Shown here: piece by piece, positions 10,440 through 19,971 of the stretch
How positions within the stretch are numbered: the first letter of the stretch is position 1
Layout of the letters: each line of letters opens with the position of its first letter
Assembly (NCBI RefSeq): GCF_905147365.1
Contig: NC_056407.1
Span: 20,691,980-20,755,979 of the forward strand
Length of the DNA stretch: 64,000 nucleotides
Direction: 5' to 3'
From: Aricia agestis
Taxonomy: Eukaryota; Arthropoda; Insecta; Lepidoptera; Lycaenidae
Position numbers and translations under genes: made by a program
The notes under the pieces: model-generated
What the model was told of the DNA's origin: nothing
Databases searched by the model: none
The model's input: the letters and a program-made list of their open reading frames with translations, nothing else

Positions 10440-10934
10440 ACAACAGAAATAGCCTGCACAGAGGTGGGAAACTTTATTATTATATGCGTATACAGGCCTC
10501 CATTAGGGTTATATGATATAATTATTTGAAAAGGACATGGAGATTTTATTAACAAAAATAAGTGCATCTAACAAACAAATTTTACTTTGTGGTGATTTTA
10601 ATATAAATATTTTAGACAACAATTCGACCACTGTTAGATTCACTTCTTTGTTAAAATCATATAATTTGACATACATACTTTTTTTTGAACCCACAAGGAT
10701 CAGTGGCAACTCTGCTAAATGCATTGATAATATTTTTACCAATTTAGACCCCTTAAATAAAGAAGTGATAAACATACCAAGCTCTGATCACTGTGGACAG
10801 CGAGCTATTTTCCCCATGAACAAGAATTTCAAAAAAGTATGTAAAAACAAACATACTTGTATCCCAATTAATGATAAACGTATTGAGAAGGTTAGGGGTG
10901 AAATTATATCTAAGATTGGAAATTTAGAATATCA
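10440..10934 (+). pseudogene. CR1/Jockey-like LINE ORF2, endonuclease part
   Basis: Translation gives an apurinic-type endonuclease fragment: VGNFIIICVYRPP at about 10463-10500, then after a frameshift near 10520 KQILLCGDFNINILD, PTRISGNSAKCIDNIFTN and SSDHCG. GDFN and SDH are core residues of the exonuclease-endonuclease-phosphatase fold used by LINEs to nick target DNA. The frame is cut by a Helitron at 10935 after codons LEY and two bases, and resumes at 11992. The 5' part of the ORF is missing. Confidence 0.85.
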
Positions 10935-11991
10935 CTAGATATCCCGCGCGGCTTCGCCCGCGTAAATTAGGAATTTCACAGAAACCGTACATTTTTGAAT
11001 AAAAATAGCTATAAATACTCCTTTCACGTGGTCTACTCTATATAAAAGCCAAATATTGCTATAAAAATTGTTCTAGTAGTTCGTGAGATAAACCCTTTCT
11101 AATATTTTCCCCGTTTTTACCACATTTTCCTGAGTTTTTTGGGTCGTATTAGTCTTAGCGTGATAATATTATATAATATAGCCTATAGCCTTACTCGATA
11201 AATGAGATATCTAACACTGGAATAAGTTTTTAAATCAGACCTGTAGTTCCTGAGATTAGCGCATTCAAACAAACATACTCTTCAGGTTTATAATATTAAG
11301 TATAGATTTTTTTAAATTATCGCTTGACAAACTCGAGCCTCGATCTAAAAGACTATGAAAAGGCTCATAATCATGGGACGATGCATGGTATAATATTATG
11401 GTAGTGATGATGATGATGATGAATGTAATTTGCATAGTAGCATATGTTTTCCGTTCTTAAAACAACGCCGAAACTCCCAAACTTGTATCTATAAAGAATC
11501 AGGAGTTCTCTCAGCACCTTCCGAACCACGGTATACCAGGTATACCTTGGTGCAAAATCTTACTTGTTTGTAGCATATGCTTAGAATACTTCTCACGAAA
11601 CCGAAGTCACCACATGTTTCCCCATAAATTTTGAGGAGTTCCCTCGATTACTTATGGATCCTTCATCAGATCACTATTTTTGTGAATATAATACCAAATT
11701 GGGATGAAACCCTACATACCAAAAGAAAAATTTTGAAAATCGATTAACAAACGGCGGAGTAATCGTTGAACATAAGAAAACGAACATAACACCTCCCCCA
11801 TTTTGAAAGTCAGTTAAAATTGTAGCCTTTGTGTTATTCTGATGTATAACCTATATTATTATAAAGTTTCATTAAAATCCGTTCAGTAGTTTTTGCGTGA
11901 AAGAGTAACAACCATCCACACATCCATACATCCATACATCCAAACAAACTTTCGCCTTTATAATATTAGTAGGACTAGTAGGATAGTAGGA
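10935..11991 (-). mobile_element. Chimeric Helitron (1057 bp), copy 1, inside a LINE ORF
   Basis: On minus it starts TCCTACTATCCTACTAG, continues TAATATTATAAAGGCGAAAG, and ends GCGGGCGAAGCCGCGCGGGA, TATCTAG, with a GC hairpin just before CTAG. Flanks are A on the left and T on the right in plus orientation, and joining them restores the LINE frame exactly (LEYH then NSPDM), with no target duplication. Internally, near 11306, a second Helitron-type 5' start lies in the same orientation, so the element is a fusion. A second copy with the same junction is at 19972-21481. Confidence 0.9.
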
Positions 11992-12463
11992 TAATAGCCC
12001 AGATATGACATTTGGTAAACTTTTCCAATTAATTAAAAACAATTTTGATACTATCTTCACCTCTAAAACAGTTGGCAAAAATAATAAGAGTAAATTTAGT
12101 GAATGGGCTACACCAGGTATTATGAAAAGCAGATTAAAATTGTATGATCTTTATAATGATAGAACTGTAAATCAAAGTGAACACTTTAAAAACTATGTAA
12201 GATTATATTCAAAAATATTTAAGCAAGTTTGTAGGGCTGCAAAATCTATTCAAATTAGAAATAAAATTAAGAATTAAAAATATAAAGTAAAGACAACATG
12301 GCAAGTAATAGCAAGTGAAACTGGAAGAGTCGCCAGTCACAACTCAGATTTTAAATTAAATATAGATAACAAAAATATAACTTCTGACAATGATGTTGCG
12401 ACTGCTTTTGAGAAATATTTTGCTGACATTCCAGTTTCGATTACAAGAAACTTAAAGTAAATC
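11992..12463 (+). pseudogene. CR1/Jockey-like LINE ORF2, endonuclease-RT linker
   Basis: This continues the ORF of 10440-10934 in frame. It reads MTFGKLFQLIKNNF, FSEWATPGIMKSRLKLYDL, FKNYVRLYSKIFKQ, then one in-frame stop at about 12275, then KVKTTWQVIASETGR and VATAFEKYFADIP, stopping at about 12460. These are the usual signatures of the region between endonuclease and reverse transcriptase in CR1/Jockey-like elements. The RT domain itself does not follow; the sequence passes into Helitron-derived DNA. Confidence 0.82.
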
Positions 12464-13089
12464 CTGTAGATGTGCAGATATTCAGTCGAGATCGAAATGC
12501 TTGGTCCGCACACAATGGGTCGGCGGTTCGGATGCGGACCCCTGTCAGCCATTTTGTGACATATAGGGTTTAGCTCGAATTTGGTACCATGTTCACAAAA
12601 GTGGTGATCTGGTGATGGGGTCCATGAGGAATCGAGGGGACTCCTTGAAATTTGTATGGAAATATTATATAATGATTTTGACTTTTTCTGAAGCATTCAA
12701 GGTAAATGCTACCAAAATTTTTAAGAATATTTTTTTTTACCTTGGAAGTCGGTTTAAATTTTTTGTTATAAATTGTTGCCTACCTGTTTCATCCAAACAC
12801 GTCTTTGATTATGTTGGGATCAAGTATATTGTATTGGACTCGAATTTAACTTCGGTAAAACTGTTCTATTATACAAATTGTTTTGAGTAAGTACCATTAT
12901 CTAAGCCGTGAGACATAATATTATCGCTGACAACTTCCAACTTCACAGAAATTAACTAAAGCGTGCCAGAGACGATAATTATTAATTAACTTCACAGTTC
13001 GGCCAGCGCCCAGTACACACATTTTGCATTATAGTAGGTACTAAGCCTAAACGTTGTAGAGTTAACTTCAAGTTAATGACATTTATATA
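12464..13089. other. Diverged Helitron-derived sequence and unassigned DNA
   Basis: AATTTGGTACCATGTTCACA, GTGGTGATCTGGTGATGG and GTATGGAAATATTA at about 12570-12670 are diverged versions of phrases at 13380-13470 in the complete Helitron next door. ACCTTGGAAGTCGGTTTAAA at 12740 is a related fragment. From 12780 to 13089 nothing is recognised. Confidence 0.5.
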
Positions 13090-13787
13090 TCCTACTATCC
13101 TACTAATATTATAAAGGCGAAAGTTTGTTTGGATGTATAGATGTATGGATGTGTGGATGTATGGATGTTTGTTACTCTTTTACGCAAAAACTACTGAACG
13201 GATTTTAATGAAACTTTACAATAATATAGCTTATACATCAGAATAACACATAGGCTACAATTTTAACCGACTTCCGAAATGGAGGAGGTGTTATGTTCGT
13301 TTTTTTATCTTCAACGATTGCTCCGCCGTTTATGAACCGATTTTAAAAAAATTTATTTTGGTTTATAGGTTATCATTCCAATTTGGTACCATATTCATAA
13401 AAGTGGTGACCTGATGAAGAGATCCATAAGTAATCAAGGGAACTCCTCAAAATTTATATGGAAATATGTGGTGATTTCGGTTTCGTGAGCAGTATTCTAA
13501 GCATAATATGCTACCAACAAGTAAGATTTTGCACCAAGGTATACCATGGTTCGAAAGGTGCTGAGAGAACTCTTGATTCTTTATAGATACAAGTTTGGGA
13601 GTTTCGACGTTGTTTTAAGAGCGGTAAGCATATGCTACTATGCAAATTACCTTCATCTTAATAATCATCACTACCATAAACCGTTATAGAACCATGTGTC
13701 GTCCCGTTTTGACCCTATTATTGGTACTTTCATAGTCTTTTATGATATATCACTTAAACCGCGGGTAACACCGCGGGGCACAGCTAG
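13090..13787 (+). mobile_element. Non-autonomous Helitron (698 bp), CCGCGG-hairpin family
   Basis: It starts at TCCTACTATCCTACTAATAT after host A and ends CCGCGGGTAACACCGCGG, GGCACAG then CTAG, followed by host T. The CCGCGG stem just upstream of CTAG is a textbook Helitron 3' hairpin. It has the same 5' part as the chimeric elements at 10935-11991 and 19972-21481 but a different 3' end. A minus copy is at 59700-60320. No Rep/helicase coding remains. Confidence 0.9.
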
Positions 13788-14411
13788 TATTAATTTAAAT
13801 CCGTAAGTATACGTATGTCTGCATATCTTTACGAAACCATTGAACTAATTAAGATGAAATATAGAAAGGCTTATATAACTTTGATTCTAATGAAAAAGTT
13901 TAGAATAGTTGTGATCCCAGCAAAATTTAAGTTTTCGGCGCAATGTAATATGGCGTTCGTCGCAACAAACTATGCAGTTACATAGTCTGTAGCGAGTTTA
14001 AGTAATAACTATTAAGTTAGGAACACATCGAGATCAGGTGCAGCATGAATCTGCCACGAAGTTCGTGCTGTTCCAAACATCTCTCGCCTTAGAGTAATTT
14101 TCCGTCACGTACGATTTCCCTAGACAGTATAATAATATGCAAATCTGTGACCTACAATAATATTAAAATTTATTCCCAGCACAACGATAGAATAAATTAA
14201 ATTTGTGAAATGAAACACCCCACATGTACTGTTTAGACTTTGGAATCATAAACAGTTTAATAATTAATATCCAGTGAGCTGTTAAGTTATTAGAATTCAT
14301 AAAGCACAATTTCACCAACGACTGATAAAGTTAATGCGAATTAGTTTTACGTTACCTTTTTCGTTTTTCATATTATGAATGAAGGAGAATACAATACAAG
14401 GAGAATACAGT
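13788..14411. other. No gene or recognisable repeat
   Basis: AT-rich sequence without a long open frame, terminal repeats or known motif. Confidence 0.5.
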
Positions 14412-14623
<212 letters not shown>

Positions 14624-14716
14624 GGTAGGTTACCCATCAGTCTCAGTCATGACTGTGTTAAAATTGACAGCAAAACCTACCGTCTAATGAATGCCTAAGG
14701 AAATCTATTTATGTTT

Positions 14717-14970
14717 AAGGCCCCTTACACACTGCGATTGTTATCAGCGATGCAGTCGCGATGCTGTCATGATGCAGTATTTATGCAGTCGCAAATGGTC
14801 CACCTTTGTCCTTTACATACCTGCGCTACTTTAAGCATCGAAACAGTAGCGATGCTGTCGCGATGCAGAAGCTGGCGATGGAACTGTAACAATGCAGTAT
14901 CGATGCAATCGCGATGCCGTATCGATGTTCTATCGCGTTAGCATCGCGGCTTTATCGATGCTAACGTGTT
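14717..14970. mobile_element. MITE-like repeat built of CGATGC words
   Basis: It starts GGCCCCTTACACACTGCGAT. The interior repeats GCGATGCWGTCGCGATGC variants in both orientations (GATGCAGTCGC, GCATCGCGGC, ATCGATGCTAAC). This composition is unlike the flanks and fits a non-autonomous hAT-type element, but the right end and duplication are unclear. Confidence 0.45.
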
Positions 14971-15069
14971 TAACGCCAGCTTAAGAAAAACTCCCGATCA
15001 AAGCGTTATTAATTAACGCGGCGTCACCTTAAAAATATAACATTATATAAAACCTAAAATTATTAAAAA

Positions 15070-15321
15070 CTAGCTGCCCCGGTGAACTTCGTGTCACTTA
15101 AAAACCTTCTCTGGACAAATATTTTGTGAGGATGGGCCCTGATAGGTTAAATGAAACACTCGACGACTTGGTTAAGACTAACTTTATTGTAGTGTAATTC
15201 ACTTACTTATACTAGATACATACTTACTATACTACAATTTTAAGACTAAAATTAGCCCAATCCGTTCAGCCGTTTTCGAGTTTTAGCGTTACTAACACAA
15301 TTGAAAATCCATTTTTATATA
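15070..15321 (-). mobile_element. Helitron, GCCCCGGTGAACTTCG end family
   Basis: In minus orientation it ends CACGAAGTTCACCGGGGCAG then CTAG, with a short hairpin before CTAG. CCGTTCAGCCGTTTTCGAG near 15262 is the usual internal phrase. Relatives with the same end are at 19006-19160 and, diverged, at 58620-58760. The middle (15150-15230) does not match the relatives and may be a small insertion. Confidence 0.65.
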
Positions 15322-15323
15322 TA

Positions 15324-15581
15324 CAGTGTGTAACAAAAAAAGTGATAAATACTTTAGGGTGTGTATGTGTTTCCTTATAGAGAGTTCACTGTGAAAGTAG
15401 CAGCTCTGAAAGACGATTTTTTTTTCACTTTTGTATGGGCAAGGGCCCGAGCGTCACGAGTTTCCCCATACAAAAGTGAAAAAAAATTTTGGTCTTTCAG
15501 CGCTGCTACTTTCACAGTGAACTCTCTACAAGGAACACGTACACACCCTAAAGTATTATCACTTGTTTTTGTTACACCCTG
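15324..15581. mobile_element. Foldback MITE, CAGGGTGTAACAAAA family, copy 1
   Basis: TA flanks both ends (15322-15323, 15582-15583). The two arms, about 110 bp each, are near-perfect inverted repeats through CACTGTGAAAGTAGCAGC and CACTTTTGTATGGG, so the element is almost a complete hairpin. TA duplication and CAGGGTGTAAC ends suggest mobilisation by a Tc1/mariner-type transposase. Frames on both strands here mirror each other and are not genes. Confidence 0.88.
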
Positions 15582-16103
15582 TAGATGTATGTTTGCTACG
15601 TATACAGTATACACCCGGTCGCTTGCCAACTAGCGATCAACGTCGTCAGGAAAACTCCAACTATATTTTGGTTAAAGAGTTGAGTTTTACCTGACGCTAC
15701 TTAGGTAGAAACTTTGGTTTTGCGTTGCAGCTTTTCTGTTAAACTGGGACGTGTTTGAACTTTTGAAATAAAAACTTCTCTGCTTCGCTGTGATTTCAAA
15801 CTAGATTTGGCGAGGCAAATAAAGAGGGCTTTATTAAGGTAATTAAAATGAATTTCCAGGTAGTTGAAGCAGGCTGATTGCTGATATCTGGACGATTCCA
15901 TTATCGCGGGTGCATCAATTTGACACACTTAAAGCTTCCTACAGGCAAAATAAAACATATTATATAAACTTTCCCTTGAAGGGATACATTTTAGCCAATA
16001 TAAAGGGCAACAAAACAGTTTTGAAGTGCTATCGCTGGTGCATCCAAATCAACCCTCCATTAAGAACTTTGACGAGTTCATAATGGTTATATGTGAATAC
16101 TGG
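15582..16103. other. No gene; short inverted repeat at about 15645-15695
   Basis: CGTCAGGAAAACTCCAACT and, after a short loop, GAGTTGAGTTTTACCTGACG form an imperfect hairpin. Nothing else is recognised. Confidence 0.45.
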
Positions 16104-16180
16104 TTATTATGAAAATGTTAAAAGTCTTCAAGAGAGTCAGCTTTCTCTCCAAACCCTTCGAACCCTAGCACGTAACATTA
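16104..16180 (-). repeat. LTR 5' fragment related to the solo LTR at 43738
   Basis: On minus this reads TGTTACGTGCTAGGGTTCGA, GGAGAGAAAG and GACTCTCTTGAAGACTTTT, closely matching the first 80 bp of the LTR at 43738-44316. The rest of the LTR is missing. Confidence 0.7.
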
Positions 16181-16186
16181 TCTTAA

Positions 16187-16495
16187 CTAGACGTTCCGCG
16201 CAGCTTTGCCCGCGTAAATCAGATATTCGATCACAGACAAATTCGTTCCCAAAAAATAGCCTATAATCCTTCACGTGGTCTACATCTTATCTGTTTTTTC
16301 CACATTTTCCTCTATTTCTGCGCTCTTATTAGTCTTAGCGTGATAAAATATAGCCTATAGCCTTCCTCGATAAATGGGCTATCTAACACTGAAATATTTT
16401 TTCGAATGGGACCAGGAATTCCTGAGATTAGCGCGTTCAAATAAACAAACAAACAAACTCTGTCACTTAATAATATTAGTATAGATTAGTATAGA
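16187..16495 (-). mobile_element. Non-autonomous Helitron, GC-hairpin family
   Basis: Minus orientation: 5' TCTATACTAATCTATACT, 3' ACGCGGGCAAAGCTGCGCGG, AACGTCTAG, with host A before it and T after it on plus. It has the same body and end as 31503-31880 and the 3' half of 10935-11991. It lies seven bases from the LTR fragment at 16104-16180. Confidence 0.82.
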
Positions 16496-16956
16496 TATAA
16501 GATAATTAATGCTAAGAAATATGCTAATTATTATGAAACCATCGTATTTTACAGTTCATTTCCAATTGTAAGTAAAATTACTTATTTGCTATTGTAAATA
16601 GCCACGCCGTAAGCAACCACCTAGAATCTGATTATCGACTATGTTCCTCTTCGAACCCTCCGCCTGAATGGACTTATATTATCGACCATGTACTATGTAG
16701 ACACTAGAAAGTCAGACCCTCCTGTCTAGACCTAAGTGTTGATACATATCAGCTATTCACTTTGCACAGCTCTTGTTAAAGTTGTAAGACGTGTTACATT
16801 TCATACAAAAGGGACATGCGCTCCAGAGACACTGATTAATAATAAAAGTAATACACTTTTGTATCATGTTTTGATGTAGCGTGCTACATGCTACAGTGTA
16901 CATGATAAAGCAGCAAGGAAACCTTAAGGCTATTCACAAAATATATTATATTAATA
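16496..16956. other. No gene or recognisable repeat
   Basis: AT-rich sequence; no frame, motif or terminal repeat that I can support. Confidence 0.5.
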
Positions 16957-17297
16957 CTAGCTGACCCGGCAAACCTTGTTTTGCCATAAATTATTTGTAG
17001 TTGTAAATTGTAATGTAGTTCTTTATTTGTAAATATTATTTTATTGAAGTGACTAAATAAGTATGGCAGTTGGCACCATGGCAACGTCCATCGCTGTCCC
17101 GTTGCACAAACAATTATGGTCGCCGTCAGTCTCGAGTTGAAAATTAAAAATGTACTATTATTTATTCAACAAATGCACTTATCAATATTAACAGTAGACA
17201 ATAGCCGATTCTCAGACCTACTAAATGTGCATATAAAATTTGGTAAAAATTAGTAAAGCCGCTGCGGAGGAGAACGAGAATTTTATATAATATATGA
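16957..17297 (-). mobile_element. Non-autonomous Helitron, TTCTCGTGTCAC family, complete
   Basis: Minus orientation: 5' TCATATATTATATAAAATTC, 3' GGCAAAACAAGGTTTGCC, GGGTCAG then CTAG, flanked by A and T. The GGCAAA/TTTGCC hairpin lies just before the end. Other members: 2921-3075, 19161-19323, 26672-27380, 33264-33352, 55910-56229. There is no coding capacity. Confidence 0.85.
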
Positions 17298-17538
17298 TGT
17301 AAAATCATTGTTTAATACACAGATCAGACTCTTTGGAACATAAAACTTGAGAGGTTATTTTTTATGTACAAAAAACCCATATATATTTAAAAAAAAATCC
17401 TTGCAACACCACACTGTTCAATGTGTGTGTGTGAGAGAGAAAGAGAGAGAGAAACACGCGACACTTTTGTGTCGTTACAACTTTTCGTCTAGCCCCCTGT
17501 CGCAACGCGCGATAAGGGACTTCGTTCCGTTCCGATAT
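17298..17538. other. No gene; short GT/GA microsatellite at about 17420-17455
   Basis: TGTGTGTGTGAGAGAGAAAG followed by GAGAGAGA is a compound dinucleotide tract. The flanks are unassigned. Confidence 0.55.
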
Positions 17539-17967
17539 ATCCCACCAAAAACATTTCTTGTTAAATGTTGCCTCGACGACCACTTAAGGTTTACCCTGTA
17601 AAAAAGATATGAAATCTCATGTAGAGCCAAGCTTTTGCATCTAGACAGCCTAACTCTACTGACCCTAACTTAAATAAATTCTTTATACCAGTAAATATGT
17701 ATGGCTTCACCGTTTCGCTACCGTCGCGGAGGTGATGCGATCCCTAACAGCCGAGCCATACATATTTACTGATAATATCTTCGATCACTGAAGGATAATA
17801 TTATGTAGAATTTATGTAAGTTAGGGTCAGTAGAGTTAGGCCGTGTAGATTTAGAAGCTTGGCTCTTAATCATGAGAGATCATGAGATCTTAATTCTTAT
17901 ATCCACAGGGTAAACCTTATATTGTGGTCGTCTCGGCAATATTTTACAAGAAATGTTTTTGGTGGGA
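17539..17967. mobile_element. Large foldback element (429 bp), CCCACCAAAAACATT ends
   Basis: Arms of about 165 bp are inverted: the left begins CCCACCAAAAACATTTCTTG and the right ends CAAGAAATGTTTTTGGTGGG. Inner landmarks are also mirrored (TAACTCTACTGACCCTAAC and GTTAGGGTCAGTAGAGTTA; GTAAATATGTATGGCT and its inverse). The unpaired centre is about 50 bp and GC-rich. The same end, GAAAATGTTTTTGGTGGGAT, recurs at about 18966-18985. Confidence 0.75.
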
Positions 17968-18345
17968 TTTTATTTCTTTTTGTAAGTTGGTTCTTGTAAG
18001 TACTTATTATTAGGTACCTATTTTAGTTACTGTCTACAGTCCCGTGTAAGCTCGAATGTCCTAATTCATAAGATTGGTAAAAGTCTCATATAAACCTCCA
18101 TCCCCACATTTTAGGGGATGGGGGCAAATGTTATAAGTTTATGATTTTTTTGTTGTTTCTATACTAAACTTAGACTACATACCAAATTTCAGCTTTCTAG
18201 CACTTCAGGAAGTAGCCAAACATTTAGATGATCATCAGTATTTCGGTGTGTCAGTGTATGAGTGAGTCTGTGACGAAATCGGTGTATTTTAGATATTAAT
18301 AAAATCTAAAGTAGAGCTGTTCAATCTTTGTATGTTTAATTAGTC
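17968..18345. other. No gene; interspersed-repeat-like sequence
   Basis: Phrases such as CCCACATTTTAGGGGATGGG, CAAATTTCAGCTTTCTAGCA and a run of GTGTCAGTGTATGAGTGAG look like the conserved blocks of lepidopteran interspersed repeats, but ends and class are not clear. Confidence 0.4.
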
Positions 18346-18348
18346 TAA

Positions 18349-18483
18349 AAGCCTGTTTCACCACCTCCTGATAAGTGACGAATAGGCTATCCACCAATTA
18401 ACTTGACAGATCAAGTGAGAATCTGTCAAAAAAGTTGTAATTAGCCTATTCGGCACTTTATCAGAAAGTGGTGAAACAGGCCC
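18349..18483. mobile_element. PIF/Harbinger-type MITE (135 bp), GGCCTGTTTCACCAC family
   Basis: TAA flanks both sides (18346-18348, 18484-18486), a typical 3-bp TWA duplication. The arms are inverted: GCCTGTTTCACCAC and GTGGTGAAACAGGC. Internal AGGCTAT, TTGACAGAT and GAATAGGC are mirrored. A second copy is at 43599-43724. Confidence 0.8.
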
Positions 18484-18539
18484 TAAATATTGACATCATA
18501 TCCTTACTATAATAATATGAACTATCTGGTACATCGGAA

Positions 18540-18990
18540 ATTAATTTTGCAGTAAGGTGCAGCAAAATACTTGATAATAATATAATGACGTGTCAGCCGT
18601 ACGAGAAGAATCTAAAAACTCTACACAATATTAGTTAAAATCGGTGTCTTGGCCATTTTGTTATTCGTCAGGCTTTGAACTTAATATTATATTACTTTTC
18701 TGTTGTTCTTTAAAAACTATTATTAAAAAATGGCCAGGCCATCGATTTTGACTAATGTGTAGAGTTTTCAGATTCTTCTCGTACGGCTGACACATTAAAT
18801 TATTATCAAGTATTTTGACGCGCTTTCGTGTAAAATTAAGGTTTTTAGAGGAGGATTGAGTATGTAAGGTTAGAAACTTAGCTCTACGTGATATTTCGTG
18901 ATATCTCACTACTTTTTGACACCACGAACTATATTATGTTCTTATTTTGGCAACATTTTTACATGAAAATGTTTTTGGTGGGATATTTTT
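18540..18990. mobile_element. Foldback element with 100-bp arms plus CCCACCAAAAAC end
   Basis: CAGCCGTACGAGAAGAATCT, AACTCTACACA and TGGCCATTTT at 18590-18660 are mirrored at 18730-18800 (AAAAATGGCCAG, TGTGTAGAGTTTTCAGATTC, TTCTCGTACGGCTG). To the right, up to about 18987, it ends GAAAATGTTTTTGGTGGGAT, the terminus of the 17539 element, so both may belong to one family. Confidence 0.6.
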
Positions 18991-19005
18991 CACACTAACT
19001 AGAAT

Positions 19006-19160
19006 CTAGCAGATGACACGGTGAACTCCGTATCACTTTCTGCCCAATAAAAACCATAATGAAAACCTTTCCTGTACTTCTACGAATATTTAAATACTTA
19101 AATGAACCAAATCGGTTAAGCCATTCTCGAGTTTTAGAAAGACTAACGAATGTTTTTATA
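19006..19160 (-). mobile_element. Helitron remnant, GGTGAACTCCG end family
   Basis: Minus orientation ends GATACGGAGTTCACCGTGTC, ATCTG then CTAG. The interior carries AAAACCTTTCCTGTACTTC and the CGAGTTTTAGAAAGACTAAC phrase. It is related to 15070-15321. It abuts the plus-strand Helitron at 19161. Confidence 0.65.
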
Positions 19161-19323
19161 TCTAATAATATATAAAATTCTCGTGTCACAGTTTTCGTTG
19201 CCATACTCCTCCGAAACGGCTTGAGCGATTCTCATGAAATTTTGTGAGCATATTGAGTAGGTCTGAGAATCGGCCAACATCTATTTTTCACACCAAAAAT
19301 TATTTATATGGCAAAACAACTAG
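19161..19323 (+). mobile_element. Helitron, TTCTCGTGTCAC family, deleted form (163 bp)
   Basis: Starts TCTAATAATATATAAAATTC and ends GGCAAAACAA directly followed by CTAG and T. The second half of the 3' hairpin seen in the full copies is missing, so this copy lacks an intact terminator. Confidence 0.78.
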
Positions 19324-19424
19324 TTTTTTTATATAGAAGACTGAAGATTATAATTAAAGGAACCAAGATTGGGTAAATGTGGTGTAGGTCGATCTCTAAC
19401 AATATAGACTGATTTTATTGATTT

Positions 19425-19640
19425 GAAGAATTTCGCCAAAACTCGTTTGTCACGCGGGAATCGTACATTTTTACACACCCACACCCACAACCGGGATAAA
19501 AAGTATCCTATGTCCTTTCTCGGATCTCAAAATATCTCCATGCTAAATTCAGCAAAATCGGTTCAGTCGTTTCGGCGTGAAGAGGTAAAAGACAGTCAGA
19601 CAGACACACTTTCGCATTTGTAATATTAGTATGGAAGTGC
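19425..19640 (-). mobile_element. Helitron-type element, ATGCTAAATT/CGGTTCAG family
   Basis: Contains GTACATTTTTACACACCC, GGGATAAAAAGTATCCTATG, CTAAATTCAGCAAAATCGG and GACAGACACACTTTCGCATT, ending TAATATTAGTATGGAAGT on plus. These are the blocks of the 25525-25710 and 39318-39497 elements. The 3' CTAG end is degraded. A short palindrome (TATGGAAGTG...CACTTCCATA) follows at 19632-19655. Confidence 0.6.
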
Positions 19641-19971
19641 ATACACTTCCATACTAATAAACTAAACCATAGATTGGTATGGATTTTTATTTATAGATGA
19701 TTTTTACTGTTTAACATTCAACTCGTATTAGAGACTATTATTTATGCGTGGATTTTGTGTGCAATTATTCGAATCAAGCTTATGATATTATATTTTCCGC
19801 TTTTATGGTGCAGCTTGTGCTATTATGACGATAATGCCAGCTTATAATCTTGATAGTGGAAATGCAATACCCTTGAAATATGACGCTCGGCACGTATAGC
19901 TTGCTTTAATAATACCTTCCTTTGGTCAGTGTTCTGATTTAGAGACACAATAGACGCTAATAGCTTTATAA
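19641..19971. other. No gene or recognisable repeat
   Basis: AT-rich spacer; nothing supported. Confidence 0.45.

Noticed and set aside
15361..15633. 84-90 codon frames on both strands with similar peptides
   Set aside because: They arise from the inverted arms of a MITE, so the two strands read nearly the same sequence.
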